A stretch of DNA of 64,000 nucleotides from Hippopus hippopus (GCA_946811185.2 OX328096.1:20525881-20589880), one strand, 5' to 3'. Positions 32,146 through 42,940 are shown, counted from the stretch's first letter. Notes: a model not told the origin generated them from the sequence alone. Numbers and translations are program-made.

Positions 32146-32449
32146 ATAACTCTTTATCATAAAATCCCAAGTTCAACAATCCTGAAAGAGAAGGCTATTG
32201 AAAATATTGTTGGAAAAGGAAAAAATGCTGGTAAGTCTTTACCACACATCCCAAGTTTTAACAACCCTGAAAGAGAAGGTTTATGAAAACACTGTGGGAA
32301 AAGGTGAAAATGGTGGTAACCAGCATTTTCTCCTTCTTCCACAGTCTCTTCTACCCTCTATCATATATAGACTGCTATATGGAATTTGTTGTCTGCAAAT
32401 GCTTTTAATTTGGTCAAGTCCAAAATTTTGTTGTATAGTAATCAGTTAA
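32146..32449 (+). mobile_element. Family A half copy joined to a full copy
   Basis: The left half of one copy (32146-32234) stops at the palindrome centre AATGCTGGTAA. A second copy starts at once (GTCTTTACCACACATCCC, 32235-32449) and ends CAGTTAA. The breakpoint at the hairpin centre suggests template switching or hairpin cleavage. Confidence 0.75.
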
Positions 32450-32482
32450 AATAAAAACCTACCAATTTGTCTTTCATTGCAG

Positions 32483-32539
32483 TATGAGGCAGATTTGAAA
32501 AATGAAGGCGCTTCAAGCACTAATGAAAATAATTTATAG
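32483..32539 (+). CDS. Candidate terminal exon A
   Basis: The acceptor is TTTGTCTTTCATTGCAG; the open frame YEADLKNEGASSTNENNL is followed by TAG. In phase with 31873-31904 read as DCTHNRREYM. The intron would be 578 bp and contain two family A MITEs. Acidic, polar tail; not recognised. Confidence 0.33.
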   Translation, partial: YEADLKNEGASSTNENNL

Positions 32540-32670
32540 AATATGAATATTTATTGAATGCTCATGAAAACTATTCAACAATTATTCAAGATACTGGATG
32601 AACCCTTGTGGTCCTGAACCTGGTTATTGCTTTTACAGACGGTGTAAATCAAGATCGTACTAAAGAACTC

Positions 32671-32845
32671 AAGATGGAGGGAGTGATTTTGATTTCAAAA
32701 TTGAAAATATTAATTGTCCTTCCCTAAACCCTATGTTGTGAGTACTCATTAGAATCGTCTCATCGAGACGATTCAAATGAGTACCTACAATATAGGGTTT
32801 CAAAGAGAAATCATGGATTTAGAATACCATCACTCCCTCGTATCT
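32671..32845. repeat. Fold-back palindrome
   Basis: Inner arms AAACCCTATGTTGTGAG/CTACAATATAGGGTTT closing at GTCTCATCGAGAC (32726-32800). Outer arms GATGGAGGGAGTGATTTT/CATCACTCCCTCGTATC. Spacer regions differ, so the palindrome is interrupted. Confidence 0.75.
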
Positions 32846-32988
32846 GGAGCTCTGATACTACATGAAGAGCAGTACACTGATCCAAGATCTCTACTGTCTG
32901 CTTCTTTGTCAGATATTCTGAAAAAATAAGCGTTGAAGTTGCTGTACATGTATGCAACTTTAGTATTTACTGAGAATGTCTATTTTAT

Positions 32989-33238
32989 TTGAGACAAGCT
33001 CTGTGAAAAGGGGTTTTTTTGTTGACCCAGATCAGCCTCTGCAGTCAGCACAGGCTGACCTGGGCCAAAACTTTTCACTAGTGGTCAATTTTCTGTATGT
33101 CCAAGGACAATTGTACCTCATGATTGAATTGGTTGTTAAAAAAATGTGGCTAATTTGGATCTATGACTATGTAATGGCTTGCATGGTATCATGCATCACG
33201 GAGATGCATTAAGCCCCCTTTTGCTAGAGCATGGCCCA
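32989..33238 (+). mobile_element. Family B MITE
   Basis: GAGACAAGCTCTGTG to GCTAGAGCATGGCCC. The TTAATGCATCTGC segment after the left terminus is replaced by a T run. Hairpin GACCCAGATCAGCC/GGCTGACCTGGGC. Confidence 0.75.
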
Positions 33239-33257
33239 TTTCATTACAAGGTTATAA

Positions 33258-33482
33258 ATTAGTTGGTAAACAATTCAGAATTTAAACACCCTGAGGAAGA
33301 AGACATCTGGAAACATTGTAGAAAAAGGAGAAAATGCTGGTAACGAGCATTTTATTCCTTTTTTACATCATTTTCTATCAGTTTTAAAGCAAATCCCTTC
33401 ATGTTAGCTACACTGAATGCTTTGTCTGCGAATGATTTCAATTTTGAAAATTCTAAAATTTTGTCATCTGGTACAAACTAAT
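33258..33482 (+). mobile_element. Family A MITE
   Basis: Core TTGTAGAAAAAGGAGAAAAT with centre GGTAACG. Left terminus and right TTAA are worn (GGTACAAACTAA). Confidence 0.7.
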
Positions 33483-33484
33483 TG

Positions 33485-33985
33485 CAATAAAAGCCACAAA
33501 AGATAACAGTGGACTGGTGATGACCAGTGAAAACCTTAATCTCTCTCAAACAATCCAGAAATTATGTTCATACTTACCTTTGTGCTTGTAAAGGATATAA
33601 AGTGGGCAGAAAAATGTAAAGGTGCGTCGAAAAATTTAAAGGTAAGTAATTTCCAGCAGACAAAATGAATACCAAATTTCGATGAAAATGACAAACTGTT
33701 TAGTCATACTGGACTAGACTCATCCCGTTAGCAATCTGTCCTAAAATTTAATAGTTTAGACTATTCATTTCTCATTACCAAACAAGGATGCTCCTTGTTG
33801 TTCTTCAATGGCTTTTCAATGGGCATGAAATGTATTCCAAATTACAGGTACACTTTTTGCCTTTTGGTTTCGCTAATGCATCAACCCAAACATGAAATAC
33901 CTGAAGAAGGCAAGACATCCTGGCCAAAACAACTTCAAAATTATAGTATCAAGTGAGAATTATTTGTAAAAATTTCAAAATAACT
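33485..33985. other. Unassigned
   Basis: Two mirror-image donor-like sites (CTTACCTTT near 33573 and AAAGGTAAG near 33637) flank 60 bp; no consistent exon on either strand. Confidence 0.35.
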
Positions 33986-33988
33986 ATG

Positions 33989-34197
33989 CTTTGGCAAGAG
34001 GGTTATACCAAGCAAGTCATCACATAGTTATGGATCCATAAAATCCAAAAACTTGCTGGATTCTTAGGTAGAACGGTCCTTGGACATGAAGAAAATTGAC
34101 AAAAAGCAAAAAGTTTCTATGTTGACTTAGCAGGCTTAGCTGGGTTGATACTTTTTGCACATGCATTAAACTTCCTTTTGCCAGAGCATGGCTCAAA
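33989..34197 (-). mobile_element. Family B MITE abutting family D
   Basis: GGGTTATACCAAGCAAG start, TTATGGATCCATAAAATCC, decayed hairpin, ends GCCAGAGCATGGCTCAAA. Family D begins at the next TA. Confidence 0.68.
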
Positions 34198-34199
34198 TA

Positions 34200-34462
34200 T
34201 GGCTTGCAACACGCGAAAAGGGGCATTTGGACATTTGCGTAAAGCGTCATCTCAGATCAGCCTGCGCAGTCCGTGCAGGCTAATCTGAGACGGCGCTTTA
34301 CGATTATATTAAATTTTGTGCTACAGTAGACTTGCGCAAAACAGAAAATTACATAAAAACGGAAAGTGCCATCTCGGATTAGCCTGCGCGGACTATGCAG
34401 GCTGATCTGAGACGACACTTTACGCAAATGTCCAAATGCCCCTTTTCGCGTGTTGCAGGCCA
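34200..34462. mobile_element. Family D palindromic MITE, complete
   Basis: 263 bp, TGGCTTGCAACACGCG to CGCGTGTTGCAGGCCA, with TA at 34198-34199 and 34463-34464. A hairpin near the left end (TCAGATCAGCCTGCGCAG) and another near the right, linked by TTTTGTGCTACAGTAGAC. TA duplication suggests a Tc1/mariner-type transposase (inferred). Confidence 0.78.
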
Positions 34463-34656
34463 TATACATTTCAGTTTTTAGACAGTTCATTAAGGGCTCA
34501 GTCTCAAAGTGCATGTTACATGTGGCTTTGGAGAGAGTGCTTTCTCAGCGTTTCAATAATTGGGATGAAAACTGAAATGAAAGTGGCTATTGCATTGAAT
34601 AATCTGATTCTGAGCAAACTTGTGGCCTCAGAGGATTCTTGTACCATATAAATATG

Positions 34657-34913
34657 AGCCGTGCTCTGGCAAAAGGGGGCTTAATGCAACTCCTTGATGC
34701 ATCATACCAAGCAAGCCATCACATAAATATGGTTCCATAATAGCCACTTTTTTTAACAACCAACTCAATCATGAGGTAGACTGATCCTTTGACATCCAGA
34801 AAATCGACTAATAGCGAAAAGTTTCGGCCCAGGTCAGCCTGCGCGGACTGCGCAGGCTGACCTGGGTCGAAACTTTTCGCTGATGCATTAAGCCCCCTTT
34901 TCACAGAGCTCAT
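34657..34913 (-). mobile_element. Family B MITE, best copy
   Basis: About 257 bp. Opens TATGAGCCGTGCTCTGGC and closes CACAGAGCTCATA, consistent with a TA duplication. An off-centre hairpin pairs TTTCGGCCCAGGTCAGCCTG with its mirror around GCGCGGACTGCGC. Internal landmarks: TGCATCATACCAAGC, ACATCCAGAAAATCGAC. No ORF of note. Confidence 0.8.
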
Positions 34914-35211
34914 ATACTTTAGAAAAGAAAAACTGTTAGGATTAGTGAATACCATTCTGTTGGATGCATTTCTTTTTTTGGCTGATGGTGAAATAGATAG
35001 AATAAATGTAAAATGTCAAATAGCCCACTAAGATGTTTCCTTTGTGGGATATTACATTTATCTTTGCCTATTTTGTGCAAGGATGCACATTTACTAGATC
35101 ATCTTGCATCCAATCAGCTGCACTTTACATGTTGATGCGAGAGTTCAGTGAGTATTATAACTTGTCAAATGGTTTACCCTTCTAAATTGTCATGGACAAC
35201 TTGACTTTCTT

Positions 35212-35448
35212 TTAAAACTTTTTACTAGACAACAAAATTTTAGACTTTTCAAAATTGAAAGCAGTTGCAGATGACAAGGGAAATGTAGCTTAAATAATTA
35301 CATATATTTTTTTTTTTGAATTGCAAGAAAATAATGCTGGAAAAGAAGAAAATACTGGTTGTTAGCATTTTCTTCTTTTCCAGCAATTTTTCAAAAGCCC
35401 CATTTCTAATAGTTGCAAAAACTAAGGATTGATTTTAAAGGAGAGTAG
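35212..35448 (-). mobile_element. Family A MITE
   Basis: TTAAAACTTTTTACTAGAC start. The core GGAAAAGAAGAAAATACTGG mirrors TAGCATTTTCTTC, with compensating changes in both halves. Ends TTTTAAAGGAGAGTA. Confidence 0.7.
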
Positions 35449-35688
35449 GCCATTCTTTACGAAGCATACAATCTTATCTGAAATTTTGAAAAATATCTTG
35501 ACAATAAGCTAATTTAACCTCGAAATACAAGTAATATAGTACACAGTAACAATTAGTCTTTATCTTATTGCCCAAAAGTAGCCATATACTGTTTTTGTAC
35601 AGCCTCAGCTGACATGATGGATTGAAAAGACCTTGTTATAGTGATATATTGATTCTGTTCGGTATTGTTCACACATATACCTTGCCAA

Positions 35689-35995
35689 GCCTGATAGCGC
35701 AGTCAGTAGTGTACACTAAACTGGACTTGAAAGCAGGGAGTCCTTGGTTTGAATCCCTAGCTTGGCAAATTTCTTTCCAAGATGATAGTCAATTGCAATA
35801 GGATTCATCCCTCTCTCACTGCTGATCATTGTTTCGGTGATAGTTATGTGGGAAAGCAGAGCAGCCTGTTGCTTGGGAAGAATATTGTGGGAAGTAATGA
35901 TAAAAGAAAATTCAGGAAAGCATGGATAGGTCCACTAGCCACTGCAGTATAATTGAAATAGAATTGAAAAAGGCGTTAAACACATAAGTAATAAA
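35689..35995 (+). mobile_element. tRNA-derived SINE, full length
   Basis: A-box region GATAGCGCAGTCAGTAG and B box GGTTTGAATCC (35746-35756), body GGGAAAGCAGAGCAGCC, tail GGCGTTAAACACATAAG. About 300 bp. Confidence 0.75.
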
Positions 35996-36377
35996 ATTTT
36001 TACCATTTTATACAGATATGACATCTTTTTCAAGATCAAAACTACATTGGAAGATGGCAGTTTGTCTAGGTATTGGTGTCTTTGAAGCTTTACAGCTCTG
36101 AGGTCAAGAAAAGCTTCTTCATGGGAGTCACATTTTTGCTAGAATTATAGTATAATAAAAATCAAACTTCAAGTGAACAATTTCAGGGCCATCATAGCCC
36201 TCTTTTTGTAATGAATTTTGTATTCAAATTAGTTCAGGTTCAGTCATTTACACCTTGATGTACTGATATGCCAAAAAGGATACAATGAAAAGGAAGAAAG
36301 CAATTAAAAAACCGCAGTGAAGACATAGTATCTTTGTTTTTAGAGAGTATGTGATACCTTAGAGTTTCTCCCTGTTA

Positions 36378-36596
36378 TTAACCCTTTACCAAATGACAAA
36401 ATTTTAGACTGGTCTATATTAAAAAACTTTTTCAGATGATAAGTTATAGTGACTCAAATAATGACCCTTGCCAACAGATAGAAAACATGTGAAAAGAAGA
36501 AAATGCTGGTTACCAGCATCTTCTCTTTTCAGCTATGTTTTCAAAAGCCGTATTTTCTAGGTCTGTTGAACTTGTGATTGTTTCGTAAATGGTTAA
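36378..36596 (-). mobile_element. Family A MITE
   Basis: TTAACCCTTTACCAAATGAC start, centre GGTTACC, shortened hairpin, ends CGTAAATGGTTAA. Confidence 0.8.
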
Positions 36597-36654
36597 GACA
36601 TTGCCACCTGCAGACCAGGTCTTATCATTGTGCAACAGACCACTTTAATTAATT

Positions 36655-36952
36655 GATTAGCATTTAGTGCCATTTCAGCATTATTTCTGTTATATCATGG
36701 TGGCTTGTGCTCTTACTCAGTTTCTTCCCTGAACTTTCTTTCAGCAGTACCTTGCACAACATTCTTTACATGCCACTTGCTGCTTTCCCACATAAACATT
36801 GTCAAAACAATTAATGTCCACTGATGAGTGAAGAATGGATCCTGTTGCGATGACTATGAATTAATCCTTGGAAAGAATTTGGCAGAGTTTTGGGTTGAAC
36901 CAGCTAACTCTGGGTATCAAGCTCTCTTTGTTAACAACTGAGCTACCAGGCC
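36655..36952 (-). mobile_element. tRNA-derived SINE, reverse
   Basis: Read on the minus strand: head near 36952 with CCTGGTAGCTCAGTTG, B box GGTTCAACCC, body GGGAAAGCAGCAAGTGGC, tail toward 36655. Confidence 0.7.
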
Positions 36953-36959
36953 TGGCAAC

Positions 36960-38087
36960 CACTCTCCAAAACTTGACAAATAGAAGCTGCAAGTAGCAAG
37001 CTTAATTTTCTTTTTTGCTCATAAAAAGCTCTGTATGTCTGACACTTTTAAAGATGAGCAGACAAAAATGGACATGACTAAAACACTGACAAACTGATTT
37101 TTGACACTGAAAAATTGTTAGATCTTTCTAAATGCAAGGAAAATACTTATTTTATCATTTAAAAATTATCATCTTTCAATTGGAACAAGTAATTATTATG
37201 TTGTTTTATTTTAATTGTACTTTAAACATGCGTAATGTCCGAGATTTATACAGAACCCAGAAATGGGTCTGAACCACTTACACATTTATCTGTACTATGT
37301 CCATGCATAACAGCTGATCCTAGTATTACGTACAAATTTTTCTGCCATACAATGATTTGAAGGTGATTTTTCATTGGATTATTATTTAATTTTCTAATAG
37401 TAATGTCTCATTATTTGTAACTTGTCCGACAGAATGAGGGATTGTAAAAAGCCACTTGTCTGGACCTAGAGTTCACTCATCACGATGAGGGGTGTTCTGA
37501 AGCCCTGCACTGATGTGCCTGAAATTCTTTCTTCTGGTGAAGAGTTAACATCAAACTTGGTCATTGCAGGCCTGGTTGTTTTCTTTGTCAAGTATTTGCA
37601 TGACAAGATTTTAATTACAACATCTTTATAATCCATTCAAATTTATCATTGAAAAATAAATTGACAGTGGTAAACCTCAGTTAACCTTTCAACCTAAGTG
37701 CAAAAGAACTATTTAATTCGAAATTAGACCAAATGCTCAAATTTACAATTTTCTTGGGTTATTATTACGAAGTTGAAGGCAGAATTACTGTCTACACCGC
37801 AATACATACTTTATTTTGTATTGTTTATTCTTAAGCAACAAACAAAGGCACAATAATAGGACTATTTTGTTCTGTGTGCCTGTCAACATACTTGTGCAGT
37901 AATCCCAATTGACCTTTAGCTGCACAGATTGACAGATAAAGATTTTAATTTAAAATTTGTGAGCCCATTAATTGCATGGCATGGCAGCTATATATAAATT
38001 TACATGTTTTTTTTTCAGGGTAAACGCTTTTTAAAAAAGTGCATAATAGTCTTTTCTATGATTATTGTATTAATTTTTCTTCTCTCC
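36960..38087. other. Repeat-poor stretch
   Basis: No MITE or SINE recognised; AT-rich with no coding signal. A family E left end follows at 38088 (TTAAAGCGCCAAATAAACC). Confidence 0.45.
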
Positions 38088-38177
38088 TTAAAGCGCCAAA
38101 TAAACCTGTTAAACATTTTCAGGCTAGAATTAGATCCAAATATTAGCAATTTTGTGGTTGCTTTATGTCTGTAGTGT

Positions 38178-38405
38178 TTCACCCTTTCCCAAACTACAAA
38201 ATTTTAGAAAGGTCCAAATTGAAAGCATTTGCAGACTACATCAAATCAGATGTGGCTCACCTGTTAGGATGTTTCTTTTAAAGGGAAAAAACATTCTGGG
38301 AAAAGGAGAAAATGCTGGTACCAGGCATTTTCTCCTTTTCCTATAATGGTTTTTGTAGGCTTCTTCCTCTGGGTGATTAAAACTAACTGAGTGGTAAAGG
38401 ATTAA
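38178..38405 (-). mobile_element. Family A MITE
   Basis: CACCCTTTCCCAAACTAC start; core GGGAAAAGGAGAAAATGC with a shuffled centre (GGTACCAGG); ends GGTAAAGGATTAA. It directly follows a family E left-end fragment (38088-38177). Confidence 0.78.
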
Positions 38406-38930
38406 TCAAAGTTATGTTTTAGTATGATAAAACAAATTATGTTTATCAGCATGCCATACATGTATATTGATGAGACCTAGTAAAAGTTACAATGTCAGAA
38501 ACCTTTCTTCTTGTATTCCAAATGGTGTTGGTATTTGTTTTACATAAAAATTTAAGAATGTTGAATGTCAGTTTTTGACCTTTCCGGAATTTCATCCCAC
38601 ATGTAGAATTAAAATGTGTTTGTAGAGGTGTAGTTCAAGAACAGATCATATTATCTTTCTCCATAGAACAGAATTTCATAGAAAAATCTACACTGAAAGG
38701 AGTTGCGGACAACTAACATGGTTCAAAACTGGGTACCACCAGTTTGCACATTCGGTTCACCAAAACACCACACAAACCTTTCTTTTCACCTGAATAAAAC
38801 CTTTTAATTTGTACCGTTGCAGAGAACAATATACGGTAGTTGGTAGAATTTAACTTAGTTTCACGAGAAATTTTGATTCACAGCAAAAAAATAAAATATG
38901 CACCTTTAAGTACAGAAACAATCACCCTTT
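38406..38930. other. Nothing recognised
   Basis: AT-rich unique-looking sequence without ORF or repeat motif. Confidence 0.4.
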
Positions 38931-38936
38931 CTTCCT

Positions 38937-39167
38937 TTAACCCTTTACCACACAATCCCAACTTTTAACGACCCTGAGGGTGAGGCCTTTTGAAAACATT
39001 GTGGGAAAAGGAGAAAATGCTGGTAACCAGCATTTTTTCCTTTTCCCACAATGTTTTCTTTCCTTTCAATGACAAAGTTTTATGTTTTAAGTTACAGTTA
39101 ATTTGTCACCTGCATCATGCTTTTATTGCAGGCAAGGCTGAAATTTTGTCATGTGGTAAAGGGTTAA
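38937..39167 (+). mobile_element. Family A MITE, complete reference copy
   Basis: Reference copy for family A, 231 bp including TTAA at both ends. It runs TTAA, CCCTTTACCACACAATCC, a left arm, a central hairpin with half GGGAAAAGGAGAAAATG, the middle GCTGGTAACCAGC, the mirrored hairpin half, then a right arm containing CAAATTTTAGAC in reverse and ending GGTAAAGGG-TTAA. There is no coding capacity, so it must be mobilised in trans. TTAA duplication and ends starting CCCTT fit the piggyBac superfamily; Kolobok also uses TTAA and is the alternative. '+' here means the CACAATCC arm comes first and the centre reads GGTAACC. The right-hand TTAA is shared with a family E element. Confidence 0.85.
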
Positions 39168-39376
39168 AGCGCCAAATAAAACCCAATGGACATTTTCAGT
39201 CTAGAATAAACCCAGGTAATTGCATTTTCATAGTTGCTTTTTGTTCTGTAGTGTTTCAGCTGAGCAGACAATGCAGATCAAAGATCAGACTGCATATTTG
39301 CGCAGTCTGATCTTTGAGCTACACTGGCCTCAAAAGCCAACCATAATAAAAAGGCACTTTATTAAAGGTTAGCTTA
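39164..39376 (+). mobile_element. Family E MITE adjoining family A
   Basis: Starts at the TTAA that closes the family A copy (AAGCGCCAAATAAAACCC), core GATCAGACTGCATATTTGCG with its mirror, ends near GGCACTTTATTAAAGG. Confidence 0.7.
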
Positions 39377-39535
39377 GCCAGGAGTTGACATGAAAAATGA
39401 CTTAAAGGAGATTACAGTGTAAGTGATATAGCTTGTCTACTTTGATAAGCATTCTTCATTTTCTTAAACTGTCATAAAATGATTAGTTTGAAACCTTTTA
39501 ATCTCCCAAGATTTTTTGCATCAGTGCATTTTCAT

Positions 39536-39759
39536 TTGGCCCTTCACCATATAACTTGTCTTATCTCAACCCTGATGATAAAAAGACTTTTTAAAACACA
39601 GTTGGAAAAAGGAGAAAATTATTGTAATCAGTATGTTCTCCTTTTCCCATAATGTTTTCCACCTGTTTGAAGACAAACCCCATCAATTCTGTCATACTGA
39701 TGTCTTGAACTTCTTTCAATTTGGGTAAGTCTAAAATTTTGTGATTAGGTAAGAGTTAA
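39536..39759 (+). mobile_element. Family A MITE, old
   Basis: CCCTTCACCATATAAC start, core GGAAAAAGGAGAAAATTATT, ends GGTAAGAGTTAA. The centre has decayed (TTGTAATCAG). Confidence 0.72.
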
Positions 39760-40005
39760 TCGCTTGTGCATATTTTTCATTCCTGAAGGCAGTTGATTAC
39801 GCCAGGTATATGCATTATCAGTTTGATAAACCATCAGGCTTTGTTTTGATCTTTTTACCTTGGGGAGGAAATGCCTTTTTTTGAATTGTAAATATTGTGG
39901 GTGTGTAAACAGATATTTACCCTCTAAACTGTAAAGATAATTTATTATAGTAATCCAGGATTGCCTATCTAAAACTTGTATATTAATGGCCATTTTTTTG
40001 TTCAG

Positions 40006-40060
40006 GTATTCTGTGTATCCTTTTGAAGATAATGACTGGGTGCAGGAAAATGACCTATAG
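40006..40060 (+). CDS. Candidate terminal exon B
   Basis: The acceptor is CCATTTTTTTGTTCAG; G completes a codon, then YSVYPFEDNDWVQENDL and TAG. In phase with 31873-31904 read as EIALIIGEST (TG + G gives W). The intron would be about 8.1 kb. AATAAA at 40244 could serve for polyadenylation but lies in a repeat fragment. Not recognised. Confidence 0.33.
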
Positions 40061-40110
40061 GTTTAACTTACTGACTGATTTCTGGCCTGGAGAGGTCAAT
40101 ACATCATGTC

Positions 40111-40300
40111 ATGTTTTCTATTGCTCATACATTTGTCTGTCCGTCTGTTGATTACATTTAATTCTTATGTATAATTCTTATGTATAATAATATTTAATGC
40201 AGTAAAGTCCATATTTGTGGTCCAATTCTCACTAAACCTCGCCAATAAATAAAGGGATTTAAATCAAGTAATCTGAGGTAAAATTTTTAGCTTGGTTTTT
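40111..40300 (+). mobile_element. HINE-like fragment (type of 10.7 kb)
   Basis: GCTCATACATTTGTCTGTCC and AGTAAAGTCCATATTTGTGG followed by CCAATTCTCACTAAACCTC match the start and one tandem unit of the element at 10740-11604. It contains AATAAA at 40244. Confidence 0.6.
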
Positions 40301-41479
40301 CTGAAAAGCACCCAAGGTTTGGTCATAGCCCAGTGTTTTCTGTGTTGTTCATGTCATTTTTCCAAAAACTTTGTTATTTTCTGATACTTCTATTATAATT
40401 AAAGATATTCACTTCAAAACCGGGGCATGTCATTAACTATCAAAAGGAGATCTAATACGACAAGGGCAGTTAATCCTGAACTTAACATGGTTCCTTTTTT
40501 TCACCAAGAATTTTCACTGAACTGCAGCCAAGCTTATATAATGATTGGAACTGGCATGCCCTAGTCAACAGTCCCAGTGTTGGATTGCCTGTAAATGCCA
40601 CTTTAGGTGTTATAGTGCTTTGTGTTGGGCAGTATATAAAGTACTGATTGGTGGATAAATAAAAACTTGTCATCAGCTGTTACAGGGATGATGCAAATAT
40701 TATGTATATAAATATGACACTGTTGAGATTAAGTTCACCATTCCCTCATGGCCTGTCTCACCAGGTATTCACAAGCCATTCTAAAATGCATCAAGCTAAA
40801 TTTTGAAGGTAGCATGGTTTCTGATTGGCTAAAATATAGCTAAACCATCTTAGTTTAGCCAATCAGAAACTGTGTTACTTTTAAGTTTTGATATTTCTTG
40901 ACAATTACAATGCAGTTAATATCTATGGTTGTTGAATATGACCCCTGATCAGGTGACACTTCTGTAAATACCTGTATCTGGTTCATCAAAAACAAAAGTC
41001 AGAAGCATAGTGATAGGAATTCGGAGATTTTAGCTCCAACAATTTTTGGGATTCAGCTGAGTATTTGTTCATTTCTTCACTACAAACCTATGCTGTAGGG
41101 TGTTCTTTAGAATTCTGTCACTTGGATATTTCGAAAGAGTTTATTCAAGATACCTGTTATGGGGAAGAAGTAATGTTCTCAAAGTGAAAAAGTACCCAGG
41201 TATATATCTAGACGTCTGAAACAATGCATGACAGTACTCAAACATGACAGAGGTCAAGTCAGTCAAGGTAGAGAGATAATATGAAATGTAAAAGAGGAAA
41301 TTGGAATTACAAGGGAAAAAGGTAACCAATACCATATGTTGATCCCCTTTTTTTAAACTATCTGAGACAACAGGTTGACAAAACATGGTACAAATTCCTT
41401 TTTATGGGCCTAATCCATCATGGGAGGTCGTGAAATGGCAAAGTTGTGACCTAATGGTGTTGTGTTTGAAACTTGCACA
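40300..41479. other. Unassigned apart from one family C MITE
   Basis: Only the family C copy at 40762-40945 is recognisable. Confidence 0.4.
40762..40945. mobile_element. Family C MITE
   Basis: Ends GGTATTCACAAGCCATTC and ATGGTTGTTGAATATGACC. The centre pairs TTTCTGATTGGCTAAA with TTTAGCCAATCAGAAAC, so inverted CCAAT boxes sit on both sides of the loop. Confidence 0.68.
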
Positions 41480-41705
41480 TAATAATATGGAAGTCAGTGC
41501 ACTTAGGCATGCGTTTCCTGGCTTTCTTACACCGGCACTGACACAACCTTCTTTCCAAGTCACTGACTACTTTTCTCGCATGCTTCAGGGGTGAGAGGCG
41601 AAAGATTGCAGGAAAGAAAGTTCGCCTCAATGGGTATTGAACTTGCAACTACCGGGTCAAGAGTCAGATACACTAACCATTGGGCTTCCCTGCTGGGCTT
41701 GTCAG
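41480..41705 (-). mobile_element. Third tRNA-like SINE, reverse
   Basis: Minus strand: AGCCCAATGGTTAGTG (A box), AGTTCAATACC (B box), body with GAAAAGTAGTCAGTGAC and GCCAGGAAACGCATGCC. Confidence 0.5.
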
Positions 41706-41730
41706 GATGGAAGTGTCATGGGAAACGACC

Positions 41731-41868
41731 CATTACTCTTTACACTTTTAACAATGCATTCCCAAGGTTTATTGACCCTAAAAGAGAAGGGTTTTGAAAG
41801 CATAGTGGGAAAAGGAGAAAATGCTGTTAATCTGTTTTTCACAAGGATGTTTTCAAAACTGCTTGCTT
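41731..41868 (+). mobile_element. Family A MITE, truncated
   Basis: Left arm ACACTTTTAACAATGC, core GTGGGAAAAGGAGAAAATGC, then a broken mirrored half. The right arm is lost. It abuts a reversed tRNA-like SINE head. Confidence 0.65.
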
Positions 41869-41989
41869 TAAATCTATGCACAAGGAACTTGATTACTTTA
41901 ATTTTTTAAGGTCATTATGACATTAATTATTATGCAAAAGCCTACTTGCAAAAGATTTAAGCATTTATTTCAAATATTAAGGTTCCTTT

Positions 41990-42200
41990 CAGACCACAAA
42001 GAAACAAGAAGTTTTTTAACATACAGAGTACCTTTCAAAACTTAAGTTGCCTTTGCAGCCCCTGTAAATCAAGATCTGAATGCACAAAATGTGCAGTCTG
42101 ATCTTTTATCTACATTGTCGACTTTGCTGAGACTTTCTTGAAAAAAAGCAATCTTGATCTTTAGGTCTAATATTTCTTTACTGAAACAGTCTGTTGAGTT
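41990..42200. repeat. Family E copy, decayed ends
   Basis: TTGCCTTTGCAGCCCC, GATCTGAATGCACAAAATG and TGCAGTCTGATC. It lies directly upstream of the reference copy at 42284, giving two E elements side by side. Confidence 0.6.
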
Positions 42201-42283
42201 TATGGGGCACTCTTAGGCTTAAACCTAAATGATAATGCACAATCTATCAAAATTACAGGTTAACCTCTGGATTTTATGTATTA

Positions 42284-42497
42284 TTCAACCCTTAAAGAGC
42301 CTTTCATGACTATAGTTGCCTTTGCAGCCAGTGTAGATCAAGATCAGACTGCACAAAATGTGCAGTCTGATCTTTGATCTACACTGTCCGCTTTGCCGAG
42401 ACATTCTGGACAAAAACAACCTTGAAATTGCAATTAATTGGGTCTTATTTCTAGATTGAAAAGGTTCATTTGGTTTATTTGGCACTCTAAGGGTTAA
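42284..42497 (+). mobile_element. Family E MITE, reference copy
   Basis: About 214 bp. TTCAACCCTTAAAGAGCC opens and GGCACTCTAAGGGTTAA closes. The core hairpin pairs AGATCAGACTGCACA with TGTGCAGTCTGATCT, extended by TGTAGATCA/TGATCTACA. TTAA and CCCTTA ends resemble family A, so both may use the same transposase. Confidence 0.75.
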
Positions 42498-42940
42498 GAT
42501 TATTGAGATTGAAATGTAAAGTGTAATCAGCTCATTACCATGATTGATAATCGTTGTGGAAACGTGTAAATGATTTAATTGTTAAATACATGAATGTACA
42601 AAATCCAACAAGGGTCTACATGAAGGCAAAATGTTTTTTTCAAAACATGTTATTTAAAACAAGTTGCTACACAAAAAGAGTCCTACTAAGGAGAGAAATA
42701 GCCTAATAACTAACATGTTTTAAAACATTTTGCTCCAAAATTTTTATAATCTGTCAACTGGAGGGGTGTAGAATGTCAAATTTTTAAATGAAAAAACAAA
42801 ATATCTGTTTATTTGATTTATAATCTTTTCACAAAATTAGGGCCTATTTTAACATATCTTTATAGATGTGTATATCAGTTTGCTGTTATACAATGTATGA
42901 TTTAGTTCTTGATGTGCTATATTTGTTTAAATTTTGCATA

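Noticed and set aside
33565..33650. Short exon between mirrored donor-like sites
   Set aside because: Opposing donors without acceptors; no frame supported on either strand.
38178..38405. Family A insertion splitting a family E copy
   Set aside because: A family E left end precedes it, but no matching E right half follows, so a clean insertion cannot be claimed.
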